Assembly (NCBI RefSeq): GCF_003634045.1
Contig: NZ_RBIM01000007.1
Span: forward strand, 151,403 to 215,402
DNA length: 64,000 nt
Reading direction: 5' to 3'
Origin: Maricaulis maris
Lineage (GTDB): Bacteria > Pseudomonadota > Alphaproteobacteria > Caulobacterales > Maricaulaceae
Shown: positions 51,597-61,827 of the stretch, piece after piece
How the letters are laid out: each line of letters begins with the position of its first letter
Position numbering within the stretch: the first letter of the stretch is position 1
Program-made: the position numbers and the translations under genes
The notes under the pieces: generated by a model
Told to the model about the DNA's origin: nothing
Database searches by the model: none
The model's input: only the letters and a program-made list of their open reading frames with translations

Positions 51597-52181
51597 ATGG
51601 CCGATGCCGCTGAAAACGAACCGTCGATGGAGGAAATCCTCTCCTCGATCCGCCGCATCATCAATGAAGACGATGATGATGCACCGGCGGAAGCCGAGGC
51701 CGAGGCCGCCGACGAGGCTCCAAAGAGCCAGGATGATGTCGATGCCCTGTTCGACGAGCCGGCCGCCGATGAAGGTGCCGGGGACGTGCTGGAGCTTACC
51801 GAGCGCGTCGATGATCTTGACGAAGGCACCGAGCCGATGGCGGTTGATGACGATCTGATGATCGTTGATCGCGAGGAGGCGATTGAGGACGAGCCGGTGA
51901 TGGCCGAGCCCGAGCCTGAGCCCGAAATCGATTTCGACGCCCTCGCCGACGAGACCGCCGACGGCATCATGAGTGAGCCGGCCGCCGCCGCCGCCATGGG
52001 GTCCTTCCACACCTTGGCCGAGAATATCCGCATCTCCGACGAGGAAGGCCGCACGCTGGAAGGCGTTGTCCGGGCCCTGCTGCGTCCGATGCTGAAGGAA
52101 TGGCTCGACGCCAATCTGCCGTCCATCGTTGATGAAAAGGTGCAGGCCGAGATCGATCGCGTGGCGCGTCGCCGCCGTTAG
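51597..52181 (+). CDS. popZ: Polar organizing protein Z (PopZ, DUF2497)
   Basis: 194 residues. The conserved N-terminal helix reads EPSMEEILSSIRRIINEDDD; the middle is a very acidic, proline-containing disordered linker (about residues 25-125); the C-terminus is the oligomerisation region LAENIRISDEEGRTLEGVV ... LRPMLKEWLDANLPSIVDEK. PopZ forms a pole-localised matrix that tethers ParB-parS and recruits cell-cycle kinases. Follows tolC, as in Caulobacter. Ends in a clear terminator. Confidence 0.92.
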   Translation: MADAAENEPSMEEILSSIRRIINEDDDDAPAEAEAEAADEAPKSQDDVDALFDEPAADEGAGDVLELTERVDDLDEGTEPMAVDDDLMIVDREEAIEDEPVMAEPEPEPEIDFDALADETADGIMSEPAAAAAMGSFHTLAENIRISDEEGRTLEGVVRALLRPMLKEWLDANLPSIVDEKVQAEIDRVARRRR

Positions 52182-52207
52182 GCCGAACCGACCAATTCAA
52201 GGTCACA

Positions 52208-52245
52208 GGAAAAGGGGCGCGTCCGGCTGGTCGCGTCCCTTTTCC
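52208..52245 (+). terminator. Rho-independent terminator after popZ
   Basis: GGAAAAGGGGCGCG (52208-52221) pairs with CGCGTCCCTTTTCC (52232-52245), 14 positions with one G-T wobble, loop of 10. The TTTT lies inside the second arm, so it works in both directions. Confidence 0.7.
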
Positions 52246-52284
52246 TTGGCGGCGTTGCTTGTGGACCGAAACCAGCGGCCGCGA

Positions 52285-53685
52285 TCAGAGGCCTTGGGCC
52301 GCCAGCATGGCCCGGTATTCGCGGATCTTGGCGACATAGCGCACCGGCTCGTGGCCGCGGGCATAGCCATAGCGCAGCGTCGAGTAATATTGCGGATCGG
52401 AGAGCAGGGGCAGGGTCTCGGCGAGGTCATCCCAGCTATTCTTGTCGCGGCCGAGACGCTCCGCCAGCCGGCGGGCATCATACATGTGGCCCATGCCGAC
52501 ATTGTAGGCGGCGAGCGCGAACCACAGCCGGTCCTCGCCGACCACGCCATCGGGCACCCGGGCATACAGGTCATCCAGATAGGCCGCGCCGCCGCGAATG
52601 CTCTGAAGCGGATCGGTGCGGTCTTCAATACCCACACGCTCCGCAGTCGACAGGGTCAGCATCATCAGGCCGCGCACCCCGGTGGCGCTGACCGCCTCCG
52701 GATCCCAATGCGATTCCTGATAGGCCTGAGCCGCCAGCAAGTCCCATTCGAAGGGCAGGTCCTCGGCCGCCGCCTCGAACCAGCGCCGGTATCGCGGTAG
52801 GCGGTTGTCGACCCGGCGGACAAAGCGGGCGATGTCGACATAGTCATAATCACCGAATTGACCGAACCAGGTCTCGTCGAGGGCTTCCAGAAGCCCGTTG
52901 TCATGGGCTTCGGCGAACCAGGCGGTGAGGGCGGGGGCAAGGCCGTCCACCCGCGCATCATAGGCCCAGGCGAGCGGTTGCTCATTGCTCAGGTTTTGCG
53001 CCACGACCAGTTCGGGATGGCGTCGCCGCGCGAAGTCCGTCAAGTGGGAATCGGCGACGGTACAGTCGGCATCGCCGCGCTCGACCGCGTCCAGCAGCGG
53101 CATGGCGGAGCCGGCCGGCATGGTCCGCCAGCGAAGCGCGGGCAGTGTGGCCTGCAGGGTCCGCAATGTCTCCTCGTAACTCGACCCTTCAAGCACCAGG
53201 ATATCGGTGTCGGCCAGCGCGTTGCGGCGGGTCGGTGTCGGGCCGTCACGGCGGCAGACCAGTTGCTCGGTCACTGATTTATACGCCGGCGCGAAGGCCA
53301 GGAGCGCTGATCGTTCCGTGGTCTGGGTCAGGCCGGCAGCGGCGAGATGCCCTGCGCCTGCGGTCAGCGCGTTGAGCAGGTCGGGGATGGAGTCGGCGAC
53401 TTCGAAACGCGCTGTGACACCGAGACTGTCGGCGAAGGCGCGGGCCAGATCCACTTCATAGCCCGTTGGCCCGTCCGGTCCGGCTTCATAGCTGGTCGGG
53501 CCTGCCAGGGTCAGCACGACCAGTTCGCCGCGTTCGCGAATCACGGCCAGCGTGTCGGGTTCGGCCGGCGGCGTTTCAGAGGGTTGGCTGCAGCTCACCA
53601 AAGCCGGCGCCAGGAGGGCGACCGGGACGACGGCCGCGCGGAGCGGTTTGAAGAATGATCCGATAAGGCGAGCGATATCCGTCAT
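52285..53685 (-). CDS. mltF: Membrane-bound lytic transglycosylase MltF-like lipoprotein
   Basis: 466 residues. Lipoprotein signal with LVSC lipobox (about Cys33). N-terminal periplasmic binding-protein type domain (about 45-280: VIRERGELVVLTLAG, TGYEVDLARAFADSLG) and C-terminal SLT domain with catalytic Glu in AQAYQESHWDPEAVS, TGVRGLMMLTLSTAE, AFNVGMGHM-type ALAAYNVGMGH motif. Cleaves peptidoglycan glycan strands with anhydro end formation. Divergent from recA. Confidence 0.9.
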   Translation of the reverse strand: MTDIARLIGSFFKPLRAAVVPVALLAPALVSCSQPSETPPAEPDTLAVIRERGELVVLTLAGPTSYEAGPDGPTGYEVDLARAFADSLGVTARFEVADSIPDLLNALTAGAGHLAAAGLTQTTERSALLAFAPAYKSVTEQLVCRRDGPTPTRRNALADTDILVLEGSSYEETLRTLQATLPALRWRTMPAGSAMPLLDAVERGDADCTVADSHLTDFARRRHPELVVAQNLSNEQPLAWAYDARVDGLAPALTAWFAEAHDNGLLEALDETWFGQFGDYDYVDIARFVRRVDNRLPRYRRWFEAAAEDLPFEWDLLAAQAYQESHWDPEAVSATGVRGLMMLTLSTAERVGIEDRTDPLQSIRGGAAYLDDLYARVPDGVVGEDRLWFALAAYNVGMGHMYDARRLAERLGRDKNSWDDLAETLPLLSDPQYYSTLRYGYARGHEPVRYVAKIREYRAMLAAQGL

Positions 53686-53773
53686 CTGATCAAGTTAGGG
53701 GGGCGGTGTCCGGATTTCAAATACTCAATTGTGACAGTCGATCGGGATTTGTTCCGTTTTGTTAACCATAGAT

Positions 53774-53788
53774 GTTCCGCTTGTGTTC
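53774..53788 (+). promoter_or_regulatory. SOS box (LexA site) before recA
   Basis: GTTC-CGCTTGT-GTTC, the alphaproteobacterial LexA consensus GTTC-N7-GTTC, 61 bases before the recA start. It identifies LexA repression of recA. Confidence 0.88.
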
Positions 53789-53849
53789 CCGGAACAAACT
53801 TGGTACATCGGTGCTCGGTTGCCCATACCTGAGGGGCGTGAAATAAGGG

Positions 53850-54938
53850 ATGAAGGCTATGAGCAAGGGCGCGATTCGACTCGTGAAAAACGAAAAGAAC
53901 ATGGACAAGGAAAAGGCGATCGAGGCGGCGCTGAGCCAGATCGACAAGGCCTTCGGCAAGGGTTCGGTCATGAAGCTGGGCCAGAAACCGGCCATGGAGA
54001 TCGAGGCGATCTCGACCGGTTCGCTGGGCTTGGATATCGCGCTGGGCATTGGCGGACTGCCCAAGGGCCGGATCATCGAGATTTACGGTCCGGAGAGTTC
54101 CGGCAAGACGACGCTCGCCCTGCATACCGTGGCGGAAGCCCAGAAAGCGGGCGGGGTTGCCGCTTTCGTTGATGCCGAACATGCGCTCGACCCGGTCTAT
54201 GCCGGCAAGCTGGGTGTCGATGTCGGCGAGCTTCTGGTGTCACAGCCCGATGCCGGTGAACAGGCATTGGAAATTGCCGACACGCTGGTCCGGTCCGGCG
54301 CCGTCGACATTCTGGTCATCGACTCCGTGGCCGCTCTGACGCCGCGGGCCGAGCTGGAAGGTGAGATGGGCGACAGCCTTCCCGGCCTTCAGGCCCGCTT
54401 GATGAGCCAGGCGCTGCGCAAGTTGACCGGCTCGATCTCGAAGTCGAAATGCCTGGTGATCTTCATCAACCAGATCCGCATGAAGATCGGCGTCATGTTC
54501 GGCTCGCCGGAAACGACGACCGGCGGCAATGCGCTGAAATTCTATTCCTCGGTCCGTCTCGACATCCGGCGCATCGGCGCGATCAAGAATCGCGACGAAG
54601 TGATCGGCAACCAGACCCGGGTCAAAGTCGTCAAGAACAAGGTCGCGCCGCCTTTCCGCGAAGTCGAGTTCGACATTCTCTACGGTGAGGGTATTTCCAA
54701 GATGGGCGAGCTCATCGATCTCGGCGTCAAGGGCGATGTGATCGAGAAGTCCGGCTCCTGGTATTCCTATAATTCCGAACGGATTGGTCAGGGGCGTGAG
54801 AATGCCCGCCAATTCATGCTCGGCAATCCGGATATTGCCAGTGAGATCGAAGCCAAGGTGCGCGCCAATGCCGGCCTGATCGCTGACGAGATGCTCACTG
54901 GTCCCGATCTGCCCGAGGAAGACGCCGCAGCGGGGTAG
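53850..54938 (+). CDS. recA: Recombinase RecA
   Basis: 362 residues from ATG 53850 (another ATG at 53859; the first 15-20 residues are not conserved in RecA, so a later start near [11 protein letters not shown] is possible). Core motifs: GKGSVMKLG, Walker [64 protein letters not shown] with loop L2, and [13 protein letters not shown]. Catalyses strand exchange and LexA cleavage. Strong SOS box upstream. Confidence 0.95.
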   Translation: MKAMSKGAIRLVKNEKNMDKEKAIEAALSQIDKAFGKGSVMKLGQKPAMEIEAISTGSLGLDIALGIGGLPKGRIIEIYGPESSGKTTLALHTVAEAQKAGGVAAFVDAEHALDPVYAGKLGVDVGELLVSQPDAGEQALEIADTLVRSGAVDILVIDSVAALTPRAELEGEMGDSLPGLQARLMSQALRKLTGSISKSKCLVIFINQIRMKIGVMFGSPETTTGGNALKFYSSVRLDIRRIGAIKNRDEVIGNQTRVKVVKNKVAPPFREVEFDILYGEGISKMGELIDLGVKGDVIEKSGSWYSYNSERIGQGRENARQFMLGNPDIASEIEAKVRANAGLIADEMLTGPDLPEEDAAAG

Positions 54939-55015
54939 CGGGGTCGGAGCGCTACGATATCGGGCAGTCCAAGCGCAGGCTTGTTGGATGATGTGTGCGG
55001 TGTAGGGTCTTGATC

Positions 55016-55345
55016 ATGGACCGACACCCGCACACGTCCGGCAATTCAATTTTTCGCCAGAATATTGCTCTTCTGGCGCTTGTCTCTCTGGCGTTGTTGC
55101 TGGTGGACATGGTGTTCGGGTTTCTGGGGGTGCTTGGTGGCGCCATGCTGGCTCTGGTTTCCATGACCAGCTGGCTGGTACTGGCGGGTTATTGGCTGAA
55201 CACGCTCAAACCCCCAAGCCAGACCTGGATCCGCTTTCTCATGCGGGGCGTGGTCCGCATCCTGATGATGTACTTGGTCCTGCCCATGGTTTTGATGCTG
55301 TTTGTCGTGACGTTGGTCGAATTCGGTCGGTTTCTGCCGGGTTGA
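55016..55345 (+). CDS. Small multi-span membrane protein
   Basis: 109 residues from ATG 55016 (MDRHPHTSGNSIF). Three hydrophobic segments: about 18-40 (ALLALVSLALLLVDMVFGFL), 43-63 and 80-105. No known family. Lies between recA and alaS where alphaproteobacteria often have small unrelated genes. Function unknown. Confidence 0.6.
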   Translation: MDRHPHTSGNSIFRQNIALLALVSLALLLVDMVFGFLGVLGGAMLALVSMTSWLVLAGYWLNTLKPPSQTWIRFLMRGVVRILMMYLVLPMVLMLFVVTLVEFGRFLPG

Positions 55346-55528
55346 GGTGAGTCGGGCGGGAACACGGCAGCTTGCCCGTCCGCCGCACTTGCCGAAGAAT
55401 CGCAGCTTGATTGTGAACGGGTGCTTGGCTAGGCCGGGCACCCGTTTCTATATGTCAGTCTACAGAAACCGGTTTGTGCCAGTCCTTCGGGCCGGCGCGC
55501 GACACTCCAGCCGACGGGATCGGACATC

Positions 55529-58183
55529 ATGGCCAGCCTGCGCGACATCCGTGCGACTTTCCTCGACTATTTCGCCAAGCATGAGCACGAGGTGGTTCAA
55601 TCGGCCCCGCTCGTGCCGCAGGACGATCCGACGCTGTTGTTCGTCAATGCCGGCATGGTGCCGTTCAAGAACGCCTTCACCGGTCAGGAAAGACGCGCCA
55701 CGCCGCGCGCCACCTCGTCGCAGAAATGCGTTCGGGCCGGCGGCAAGCATAATGATCTCGACAATGTCGGCTATACCGCCCGCCACCACACCTTCTTTGA
55801 AATGCTGGGGAATTTCTCCTTCGGCGATTATTTCAAGGAAGAGGCGATTGCCCATGCCTGGCAGCTGGTCACCCAGGAATTCGCGCTTCCGGCCGACAAG
55901 CTTCTGGTCACTGTCTATGCCGAGGATGACGAGGCGCGGGCGCTGTGGCGCAAAATCGCCGGCCTGCCGGACGAGCGCATTATCGGCATCGCCACGTCCG
56001 ACAATTTCTGGTCGATGGGCGATACCGGCCCGTGTGGCCCGTGTTCGGAAATCTTCTTTGATCACGGTCCCGGTGTCGCCGGTGGCCCGCCCGGCTCGCC
56101 GGACGAGGATGGTGATCGTTTCATCGAGATCTGGAACCTCGTCTTCATGCAGTTCGAGCAGCTCGGTCCGGATGAGCGCATCGACCTGCCCAAACCCTCG
56201 ATCGACACCGGCATGGGTCTTGAGCGCATCGCCGCCATCCTGCAGGGCAAGCACAATAATTACGACACCGATCTGTTCCGCAGCCTGATCGCCGCCGGCG
56301 AGGACGTTCTGGGTGTGAAGGCGACCGGCGATGCCCTGGCCAGCCATCGTGTCATCGCCGACCATTTGCGCTCGACCTGCTTCCTGATGGCCGACGGGGT
56401 CAGCCCGTCCAATGAAGGCCGTGGCTATGTGCTGCGCCGGATCATGCGTCGCGCCATGCGCCACGCTCATTTGCTCGGTGCCAGCGAACCGGTCATGTGG
56501 CGGCTTGTCGAGGCGCTGAAGACCGAGATGGGCGACGCCTATCCTGAATTGGTGCGCGCCCAGCCGCTGCTGGAAGAAACCCTGCAGGTCGAGGAAGAGC
56601 GTTTCCAGCGCACGCTGGGCCGCGGTCTTTCCCTGCTCGAAGAGGCGACCGCTGACATGGCCGAGGGTGATGCCCTGGCCGGCGCGACCGCCTTCAAACT
56701 CTACGACACCTACGGTTTTCCCCTCGACCTGACGCAGGACGCGCTGCGCGCCAAGGGCATGACGGTTGACGAGGCCGGTTTCGATACCGCGATGGCCAAA
56801 CAGCGCGCTGATGCCCGGGCCAGTAAATTTTCCTCCGGTGATGCCGCGCCGGATGCGGTCTGGTTCCAGGTCCGCGACAAGGCGGGGCCGACCGTATTCA
56901 CCGGCTATGCCGGCACCGGTGGCCAGGGTCGTCTGTTGGCGATTGTATCCGGCGGCCAGGACGCCGAGGCGCTCGGCACCGGCCAACGCGGCGAACTGGT
57001 GTTCGACCAGACCCCGTTTTACGGCGAAAGCGGTGGCCAGTGCGGCGATAGCGGCGAAATCCGGTTTGATGACGGCGCCGTCTTCACGGTCGAGGACACG
57101 CAAAGGCGCGGCGGTGACCTGCACGCCCATATCGGTGTTCTCACCAAGGGCGAGATCACGCTCGGCGACAGTGCGGCGCTGGATGCCGATGCCCCACGCC
57201 GGGCCGCCATTCGCGCCAATCACTCGGCCACGCATTTGGTCCATGCTGCCCTGCGCGATGTGCTCGGCGGTCATGTCACCCAGAAGGGATCGCATGTCGG
57301 ACCCGAGAGGCTGCGCTTTGACTTCTCGCACAACAAGGCCATCACGGCAGAACAGCTCGCGGCCATCGAGGCGCAGGTCAATGCGGTCATTCGGCAGAAT
57401 GTCGAGGTCTCAACCCGTGAAATGACGCCGGACGCCGCCATCGAGGCCGGTGCCCTGGCGCTGTTTGGCGAGAAATACGGCGACAAGGTTCGCGTCCTGA
57501 CCATGGGGCAGGCTCTGGCGGATCATGAAAAACCCTATTCTGTGGAATTGTGTGGCGGCACCCATGTTGCGCGCACCGGCGATATCGCCCTGTTCAAGAT
57601 CGTTTCCGAAGGCGCGGTTTCGTCGGGTATCCGTCGTCTCGAAGCGATGACCGCCGAGGGCGCACGCCTGTACATGGAAGAGCAGATCGGCTTTGGCCGC
57701 GCCGCCGCCGATGCCCTGAAAATCCCCACCGGCGACCTTGCCGGCCGGGTGGTCAGCCTGATGGAGGACCGCAAGAAGCTCGAACGTCAGCTCGCCGAAG
57801 CCAAGAAGCAATTGGCCATGGGTGGCGGCGCGGCCGGGGCTCCGGCCGGACCGGAGGTGGTCAATGGCATCAACTTCATCGGCCGGGTGGTTGAGGGGGT
57901 CGGCGGCAAGGATTTACGCGGCCTGATCGACGAAGCCAAGGCGCAGATGGGGTCCGGCATCGCTGCCTTCATCGGTGTCAATGAGGGCAAGGCGGCGCTG
58001 GCGGTCGGCGTCACGGATGATCTCAGGGACCGGTTTGGTGCGGTCGACCTCGTGAAGGTCGGCGCGGCAGCAGTTGGTGGCAAGGGCGGCGGTGGCCGGC
58101 CCGATTTCGCCCAGGCCGGTGGTCCGGACGGTGCCAGGGCCGAGGACGGCATCAAGGCCATCCGCGATACGCTGGCCGGCTGA
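55529..58183 (+). CDS. alaS: Alanyl-tRNA synthetase
   Basis: 884 residues. Class II aminoacylation core: [56 protein letters not shown] (as [10 protein letters not shown]), [14 protein letters not shown]. Editing domain with zinc ligands [11 protein letters not shown] and [12 protein letters not shown], then C-Ala dimer domain with the Gly-rich [16 protein letters not shown]. Charges tRNA-Ala and clears Ser/Gly mischarging. The stop TGA shares a base with the next ATG (58183). Confidence 0.95.
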   Translation: MASLRDIRATFLDYFAKHEHEVVQSAPLVPQDDPTLLFVNAGMVPFKNAFTGQERRATPRATSSQKCVRAGGKHNDLDNVGYTARHHTFFEMLGNFSFGDYFKEEAIAHAWQLVTQEFALPADKLLVTVYAEDDEARALWRKIAGLPDERIIGIATSDNFWSMGDTGPCGPCSEIFFDHGPGVAGGPPGSPDEDGDRFIEIWNLVFMQFEQLGPDERIDLPKPSIDTGMGLERIAAILQGKHNNYDTDLFRSLIAAGEDVLGVKATGDALASHRVIADHLRSTCFLMADGVSPSNEGRGYVLRRIMRRAMRHAHLLGASEPVMWRLVEALKTEMGDAYPELVRAQPLLEETLQVEEERFQRTLGRGLSLLEEATADMAEGDALAGATAFKLYDTYGFPLDLTQDALRAKGMTVDEAGFDTAMAKQRADARASKFSSGDAAPDAVWFQVRDKAGPTVFTGYAGTGGQGRLLAIVSGGQDAEALGTGQRGELVFDQTPFYGESGGQCGDSGEIRFDDGAVFTVEDTQRRGGDLHAHIGVLTKGEITLGDSAALDADAPRRAAIRANHSATHLVHAALRDVLGGHVTQKGSHVGPERLRFDFSHNKAITAEQLAAIEAQVNAVIRQNVEVSTREMTPDAAIEAGALALFGEKYGDKVRVLTMGQALADHEKPYSVELCGGTHVARTGDIALFKIVSEGAVSSGIRRLEAMTAEGARLYMEEQIGFGRAAADALKIPTGDLAGRVVSLMEDRKKLERQLAEAKKQLAMGGGAAGAPAGPEVVNGINFIGRVVEGVGGKDLRGLIDEAKAQMGSGIAAFIGVNEGKAALAVGVTDDLRDRFGAVDLVKVGAAAVGGKGGGGRPDFAQAGGPDGARAEDGIKAIRDTLAG

Positions 58184-58632
58184 TGCGCAAATCGGCCAAG
58201 TCGGACATCCAGCTCTTGGGCGACAAACCGGCGGCCCGCGCCATCGCAGCGGCGCGCGCCGGTTTCAACGCCGCGCTGGAGGCACGATCACTCAAGGCGA
58301 TCGCGGACGTGCTGGTCGAGGAGGTCGTCCTGATCCCCGGTGACGAGGCGCAATTGATCACCGGCCGGGACGCCCAGCTGGAGGCCTGGTCATCCATTTT
58401 CAGCCAGATGCCGGATGTCAGCTATGTCCGCACCCCGTCCCGCATCGAGGTCTGTGAGGACAGCCAGCTGGCCGCCGAGACCGGCCGCTGGAAAGGCGCC
58501 TGGTCGACTGACGGTTTCGCCATCCGTTATTCCGGGCGCTATTTCGCCAAATGGCGCTGCGTTGAGGGCCAATGGAAGCTCGAGGCGGAAACCTTCGTTA
58601 CGATGAAGCGCAGTGGCGGTCGCGCCGCATAA
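58183..58632 (+). CDS. SnoaL/DUF4440-like NTF2-fold protein
   Basis: 149 residues. AAIAAARAGFNAALEARSLKAI then ILIPGDEAQLITGRDAQLEAW and RYFAKWRCVEGQWKLEAETFV, the usual NTF2-like cone-fold layout (helix, sheet with a GR..I pattern). These proteins bind small molecules or act as enzymes; the role is unknown. Translationally coupled to alaS by a one-base overlap, which is unusual for alaS. Confidence 0.8.
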   Translation: MRKSAKSDIQLLGDKPAARAIAAARAGFNAALEARSLKAIADVLVEEVVLIPGDEAQLITGRDAQLEAWSSIFSQMPDVSYVRTPSRIEVCEDSQLAAETGRWKGAWSTDGFAIRYSGRYFAKWRCVEGQWKLEAETFVTMKRSGGRAA

Positions 58633-58652
58633 CACCGGCTCGCAGCCGGCGA

Positions 58653-60017
58653 TCAGCGGCCGGTGCGGACCTGCGTCGGGCGATCCTTGCCCAGGCCGTA
58701 AAGATTGACCTCGAGGCTTGAGATCGCATGGACCAGCGTGTTCGGCGCAATGGTCTGCCGACCGGTCCAGGCAATGTTCGGAAAGCGCTCGAATATCTTC
58801 CTGAACGCCGATTGCAACTGCATCTGGGCGATGCGATTGCCGAGGCATTTGTGCGGCCCGTGTCCGAAGGCAATATGCTTGTCGACATTCTCGCGCGTCA
58901 GGTCGAAACGGTCAGGATCGGCGAAGACCTCCGGGTCCCGGTTGGCAGCGGGATACCAGAGGATGACTTTCTCGTCCTTGGCGATGCGCTGGCCATTGAG
59001 CTCGGTATCGGCCAGTGCGGTCCGGCGCATGTGCTGGACCGGCGAAATCATGCGCAGCGCCTCGTTCGACATCGCCGGGACAAGTTCCGGGTCCGCCAAC
59101 ACTTTCTGACGTTGATCCTCGAACTGGGTCATCAGGCGGATGGTACCCGACAGCGAATTGCGGGTCGTGTCATTGCCGGCAAAGATGATCAGCAACCAGG
59201 ACCCGTCGAGATATTCCTGGGGCAGGGGCTTGCCGGCCATTTGTGTATTGGCAATCGCCGTCATCAAGTCCTTGCGCGGATTGATCCGGCGCTCGGCCAT
59301 GACGCGCTCGCCATAGGCGAACATCTCGTTGACGTAATGGTAGAATTTGATCGGGAACCAGGGCCGCCGCGACAACAGGCTCCACGGATTGACGAAATAC
59401 TGGTTTGCCAGTTCCAGATAATGCATCCAGCGGATGATTTTGGGTCGGTCCGGCTCGTCGATCCCGAGCATTTCGCACAGCGTGTAGAGCGGCAATTCCT
59501 GGGAGAAGAGTTTGACGAAATCGACGACCGGACCCTGGCGCTCCATCTCGTCGAGCAGGCTGTCAATTTTCACGTCGATCCGGGTCCGCAATTCCTCGAC
59601 GAAGCGCGGAATGAAGAAATCCTTCTGCTGGATGCGCATCTGCATGTGATGCGGCTGGTCCAGATTGATGATCGAGTTGAAGGCGGCCGGGATCAGCTTC
59701 TTGGGTTTCCACTCCTTACGCGGCATGACGAACATGTTGATGCTGCCGCGTTCCGAGGAATAGACGTCCGGCGCGAGTTCGACGGTCTTGATGTCCTCAT
59801 AGCGTGTCACCGACCAGAAACCGGCCCGCTTCGGATCCGCCGATGACCACATCACCGGGGCGGTCTCGCGCATGCGACGGAAGAATTCATGGGGATGGCC
59901 CTGGGTCCAGGCCGACGGATCCCACAGGTCAAATCCGTCCAGTGACGGATATCGCATGCCCAGATGCGGCGCGGTTTGCGCCTGGTCTTCGAGGATCACA
60001 TCACTGACTAGCTGCAT
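58653..60017 (-). CDS. Cytochrome P450
   Basis: 454 residues. Heme-binding loop FGHGPHKCLGNRIAQMQ with Cys near residue 391; I-helix IIFAGNDTTRNSLSGT with the acid-threonine pair; K-helix NEALRM (E-x-x-R). N-terminal DLWDPSAWTQGHPHEFF. Fits the bacterial class I soluble P450s that hydroxylate steroids, fatty acids or terpenoids; redox partners are not in this window. The promoter region carries an operator (60041-60055) like that of tolC. Confidence 0.93.
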   Translation of the reverse strand: MQLVSDVILEDQAQTAPHLGMRYPSLDGFDLWDPSAWTQGHPHEFFRRMRETAPVMWSSADPKRAGFWSVTRYEDIKTVELAPDVYSSERGSINMFVMPRKEWKPKKLIPAAFNSIINLDQPHHMQMRIQQKDFFIPRFVEELRTRIDVKIDSLLDEMERQGPVVDFVKLFSQELPLYTLCEMLGIDEPDRPKIIRWMHYLELANQYFVNPWSLLSRRPWFPIKFYHYVNEMFAYGERVMAERRINPRKDLMTAIANTQMAGKPLPQEYLDGSWLLIIFAGNDTTRNSLSGTIRLMTQFEDQRQKVLADPELVPAMSNEALRMISPVQHMRRTALADTELNGQRIAKDEKVILWYPAANRDPEVFADPDRFDLTRENVDKHIAFGHGPHKCLGNRIAQMQLQSAFRKIFERFPNIAWTGRQTIAPNTLVHAISSLEVNLYGLGKDRPTQVRTGR

Positions 60018-60040
60018 CGAATTCCCGCCCGCCGCAAAAA

Positions 60041-60055
60041 GTGAACATTGTTCAT
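60041..60055 (-). promoter_or_regulatory. Palindromic operator before the P450 gene
   Basis: GTGAACATTGTTCAT is a near-perfect palindrome (GTGAACA-T-TGTTCAT, one end mismatch) matching the tolC operator GTGAACA-G-TGTTCAC. It lies 24 bases from the P450 start and overlaps a TATAT -10-like stretch, so a repressor could block transcription. Confidence 0.55.
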
Positions 60056-60134
60056 ATAGGACGCTAGGCCAGGCCGGCCGGGCTTGGCAAGTGATGATCG
60101 GGGCGCTTGGGGCGGGGGCGGCGCCGGGCTATGG

Positions 60135-60527
60135 TCAGCGCGGTTCTGCCAGCCAGGCACGGGCTTCGGCCTCGGTGGCGAATATCCGGTCGATCGCGCG
60201 GCGTTCATCCCGGCCCATCATCTCCCAGAAAGTGAGCAGGGCACTGGACAAGTCGTCAGGACAGACCAGCGCTGACCGGATCGGCGGCGACTCCCCGGGC
60301 GCCGGGTCGAGCGCCTGGATGGCTTTCGAGAAGCTGGCCGCCTCCTCCAATGAGAAAACGGAAAAGTCCGCATTGTGGAACAGGCACATCATGTCAAATT
60401 CGCGCGACCAGTCCGGGTCCGAGATTGCCGCCCGAAAGACCTTGAGGATACCCTCAGAAGTGAGGGTTCCGGACATTGTGTAGATGATGAGCCCGTCCCG
60501 GACATTGACGTGGTAACTGGCCTTCAA
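60135..60527 (-). CDS. STAS/SpoIIAA-like protein (tentative)
   Basis: 130 residues from TTG 60527, chosen because GGAG lies upstream and earlier residues look non-coding. The start HVNVRDGLIIYTMSGTLTSE and MMCLFHNADFSVFSLEEAA resemble SpoIIAA/STAS-type folds (beta strand, turn, helix), followed by MGRDERRAIDRIFATEAEAR. It could be an anti-sigma-antagonist-like or lipid-binding domain; the match is weak. It may be transcribed with the GDPD gene's neighbourhood but lies alone. Confidence 0.55.
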   Translation of the reverse strand: MKASYHVNVRDGLIIYTMSGTLTSEGILKVFRAAISDPDWSREFDMMCLFHNADFSVFSLEEAASFSKAIQALDPAPGESPPIRSALVCPDDLSSALLTFWEMMGRDERRAIDRIFATEAEARAWLAEPR

Positions 60528-60758
60528 GACGGACTCCGTTGCTGCAGTCGCATCAGGTCGTCGCCACTGACCTTTTCTGAACCCCTGTGAACACAGAGTC
60601 GGTTGTCGGGTTCGAACTCGAAATCCGCTATCATTTTCCGGCACGCGGTGAGGGGTCTGGTGCGGACGCACGGACCATTTCATCCCGTCAATATCGTCTC
60701 GCGGGGTCGGGTTTCAAGCGGTTTCGAAATACATCTGCATGTTGTGCGCATCAGCCGG

Positions 60759-61736
60759 TTACGGATTGCCCGTGATGATCGGGCCGATTGCATCGATCCG
60801 GTTGGTGAGGATACCGCCCCGGAACCGCCCCGGCAGGGCGTCGCGTTGCCCCACCGTGTCGATCCCCGTCGAGTTCATCGTCGCCCGGTCAAGATCGCCC
60901 ATCACCCAGACTTCACTGCCGACCGAGGCCATGCGTGTCTCCAGCCGGGTCGGCCAGCCCCAGGCGAGGCGGGCATAATTGGCGGGCAGGACCAGCACGG
61001 TATCATGGCAGACCTCCGGAACATGTCCGCTCCATCCCCAAGCCAAGTAGGACAGACCGCAGGCGCGAATGCGGGCCCGGCTCATCCGGCGCAGGTCCGG
61101 GCGCAATTCGGCTAGCCGGGCATCCGGTCGCGACGCTGCAAAGACAATCAGACGGTCAGTGTCGACGGCGCGGGCGTCAAGATAGGCGAGAAGCCGGTCT
61201 GCCTCACTGGCATCATTGCTCTTGATATTGAACAGGAAATCCCCTTCGGGGAAAGCCTCCAGGACTTCGCCCAGCGTCGGGATGGCGCCGACCGCCGTGC
61301 CGCGCAGCGGCCAGGTTTCGCCACCATCGGCGGTATAGCCATAACCGGCATCCAGCGTGCGCAGTGTCATCATCGATTGCTCGCGGACCACGCCTGAGCC
61401 ATCGGTCCGGCAGTCCAGCGTCCAGTCGTGGAAGACCGCGAACTCGCCATCCGTGGTCGGGTGAATGTCGATCTCGATCCGGCTGGCCCCGGCCGCAAAG
61501 GCGGCAGCCATCGAGGGCAAGGTATTCTCGATGAAGCCATGCTGCGGCGGATCGATCAGCACAGCGGTGCAGTCATCGCGTCCGACACCCGCCGGATCGA
61601 AAGTCTGGTGCACGCCGCGATGGGAGACATAAAAGGGCACATCGCGCTGTGGCGTCGCCAGCCAGGAGGCGTTGTTGAGATAGAGCGCCGCCCCTGCGAC
61701 GCCGAGAATGCCCAGTGCGATGTGGCGTTTTTTCAT
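60759..61736 (-). CDS. Glycerophosphodiester phosphodiesterase family protein
   Basis: 325 residues from ATG 61736 with GGGGGAGAC upstream. Signal anchor MKKRHIALGILGVAGAALYL; the GDPD domain has the N-terminal motif YVSHRGVHQTF (HRG), ENTLPSMAAAFAAGASRIEIDIH with the metal Glu-x-Asp-x-His set, and VFHDWTLDCRTDGSG. It releases glycerol 3-phosphate from lipid head-group diesters, probably in the periplasm. An insertion between the two halves of the HRG..EN motif (Val..Asp-Asp-Cys) is longer than normal. Element A2 lies just upstream. Confidence 0.85.
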   Translation of the reverse strand: MKKRHIALGILGVAGAALYLNNASWLATPQRDVPFYVSHRGVHQTFDPAGVGRDDCTAVLIDPPQHGFIENTLPSMAAAFAAGASRIEIDIHPTTDGEFAVFHDWTLDCRTDGSGVVREQSMMTLRTLDAGYGYTADGGETWPLRGTAVGAIPTLGEVLEAFPEGDFLFNIKSNDASEADRLLAYLDARAVDTDRLIVFAASRPDARLAELRPDLRRMSRARIRACGLSYLAWGWSGHVPEVCHDTVLVLPANYARLAWGWPTRLETRMASVGSEVWVMGDLDRATMNSTGIDTVGQRDALPGRFRGGILTNRIDAIGPIITGNP

Positions 61737-61827
61737 GATGTCTCCCCCGATCCGGAGAAGCTGGAGACGTCTCGCGGCGGCAGCAAGGCACGAATTGGAC
61801 GGGATCGGGGCGATTGATCTTGGGCGC

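Noticed and set aside
60590..60602. CTGTGAACACAG as a third copy of the tolC/P450 operator
   Set aside because: Only half of the TGAACA-n-TGTTCA pattern is present and it is not in an evident promoter.
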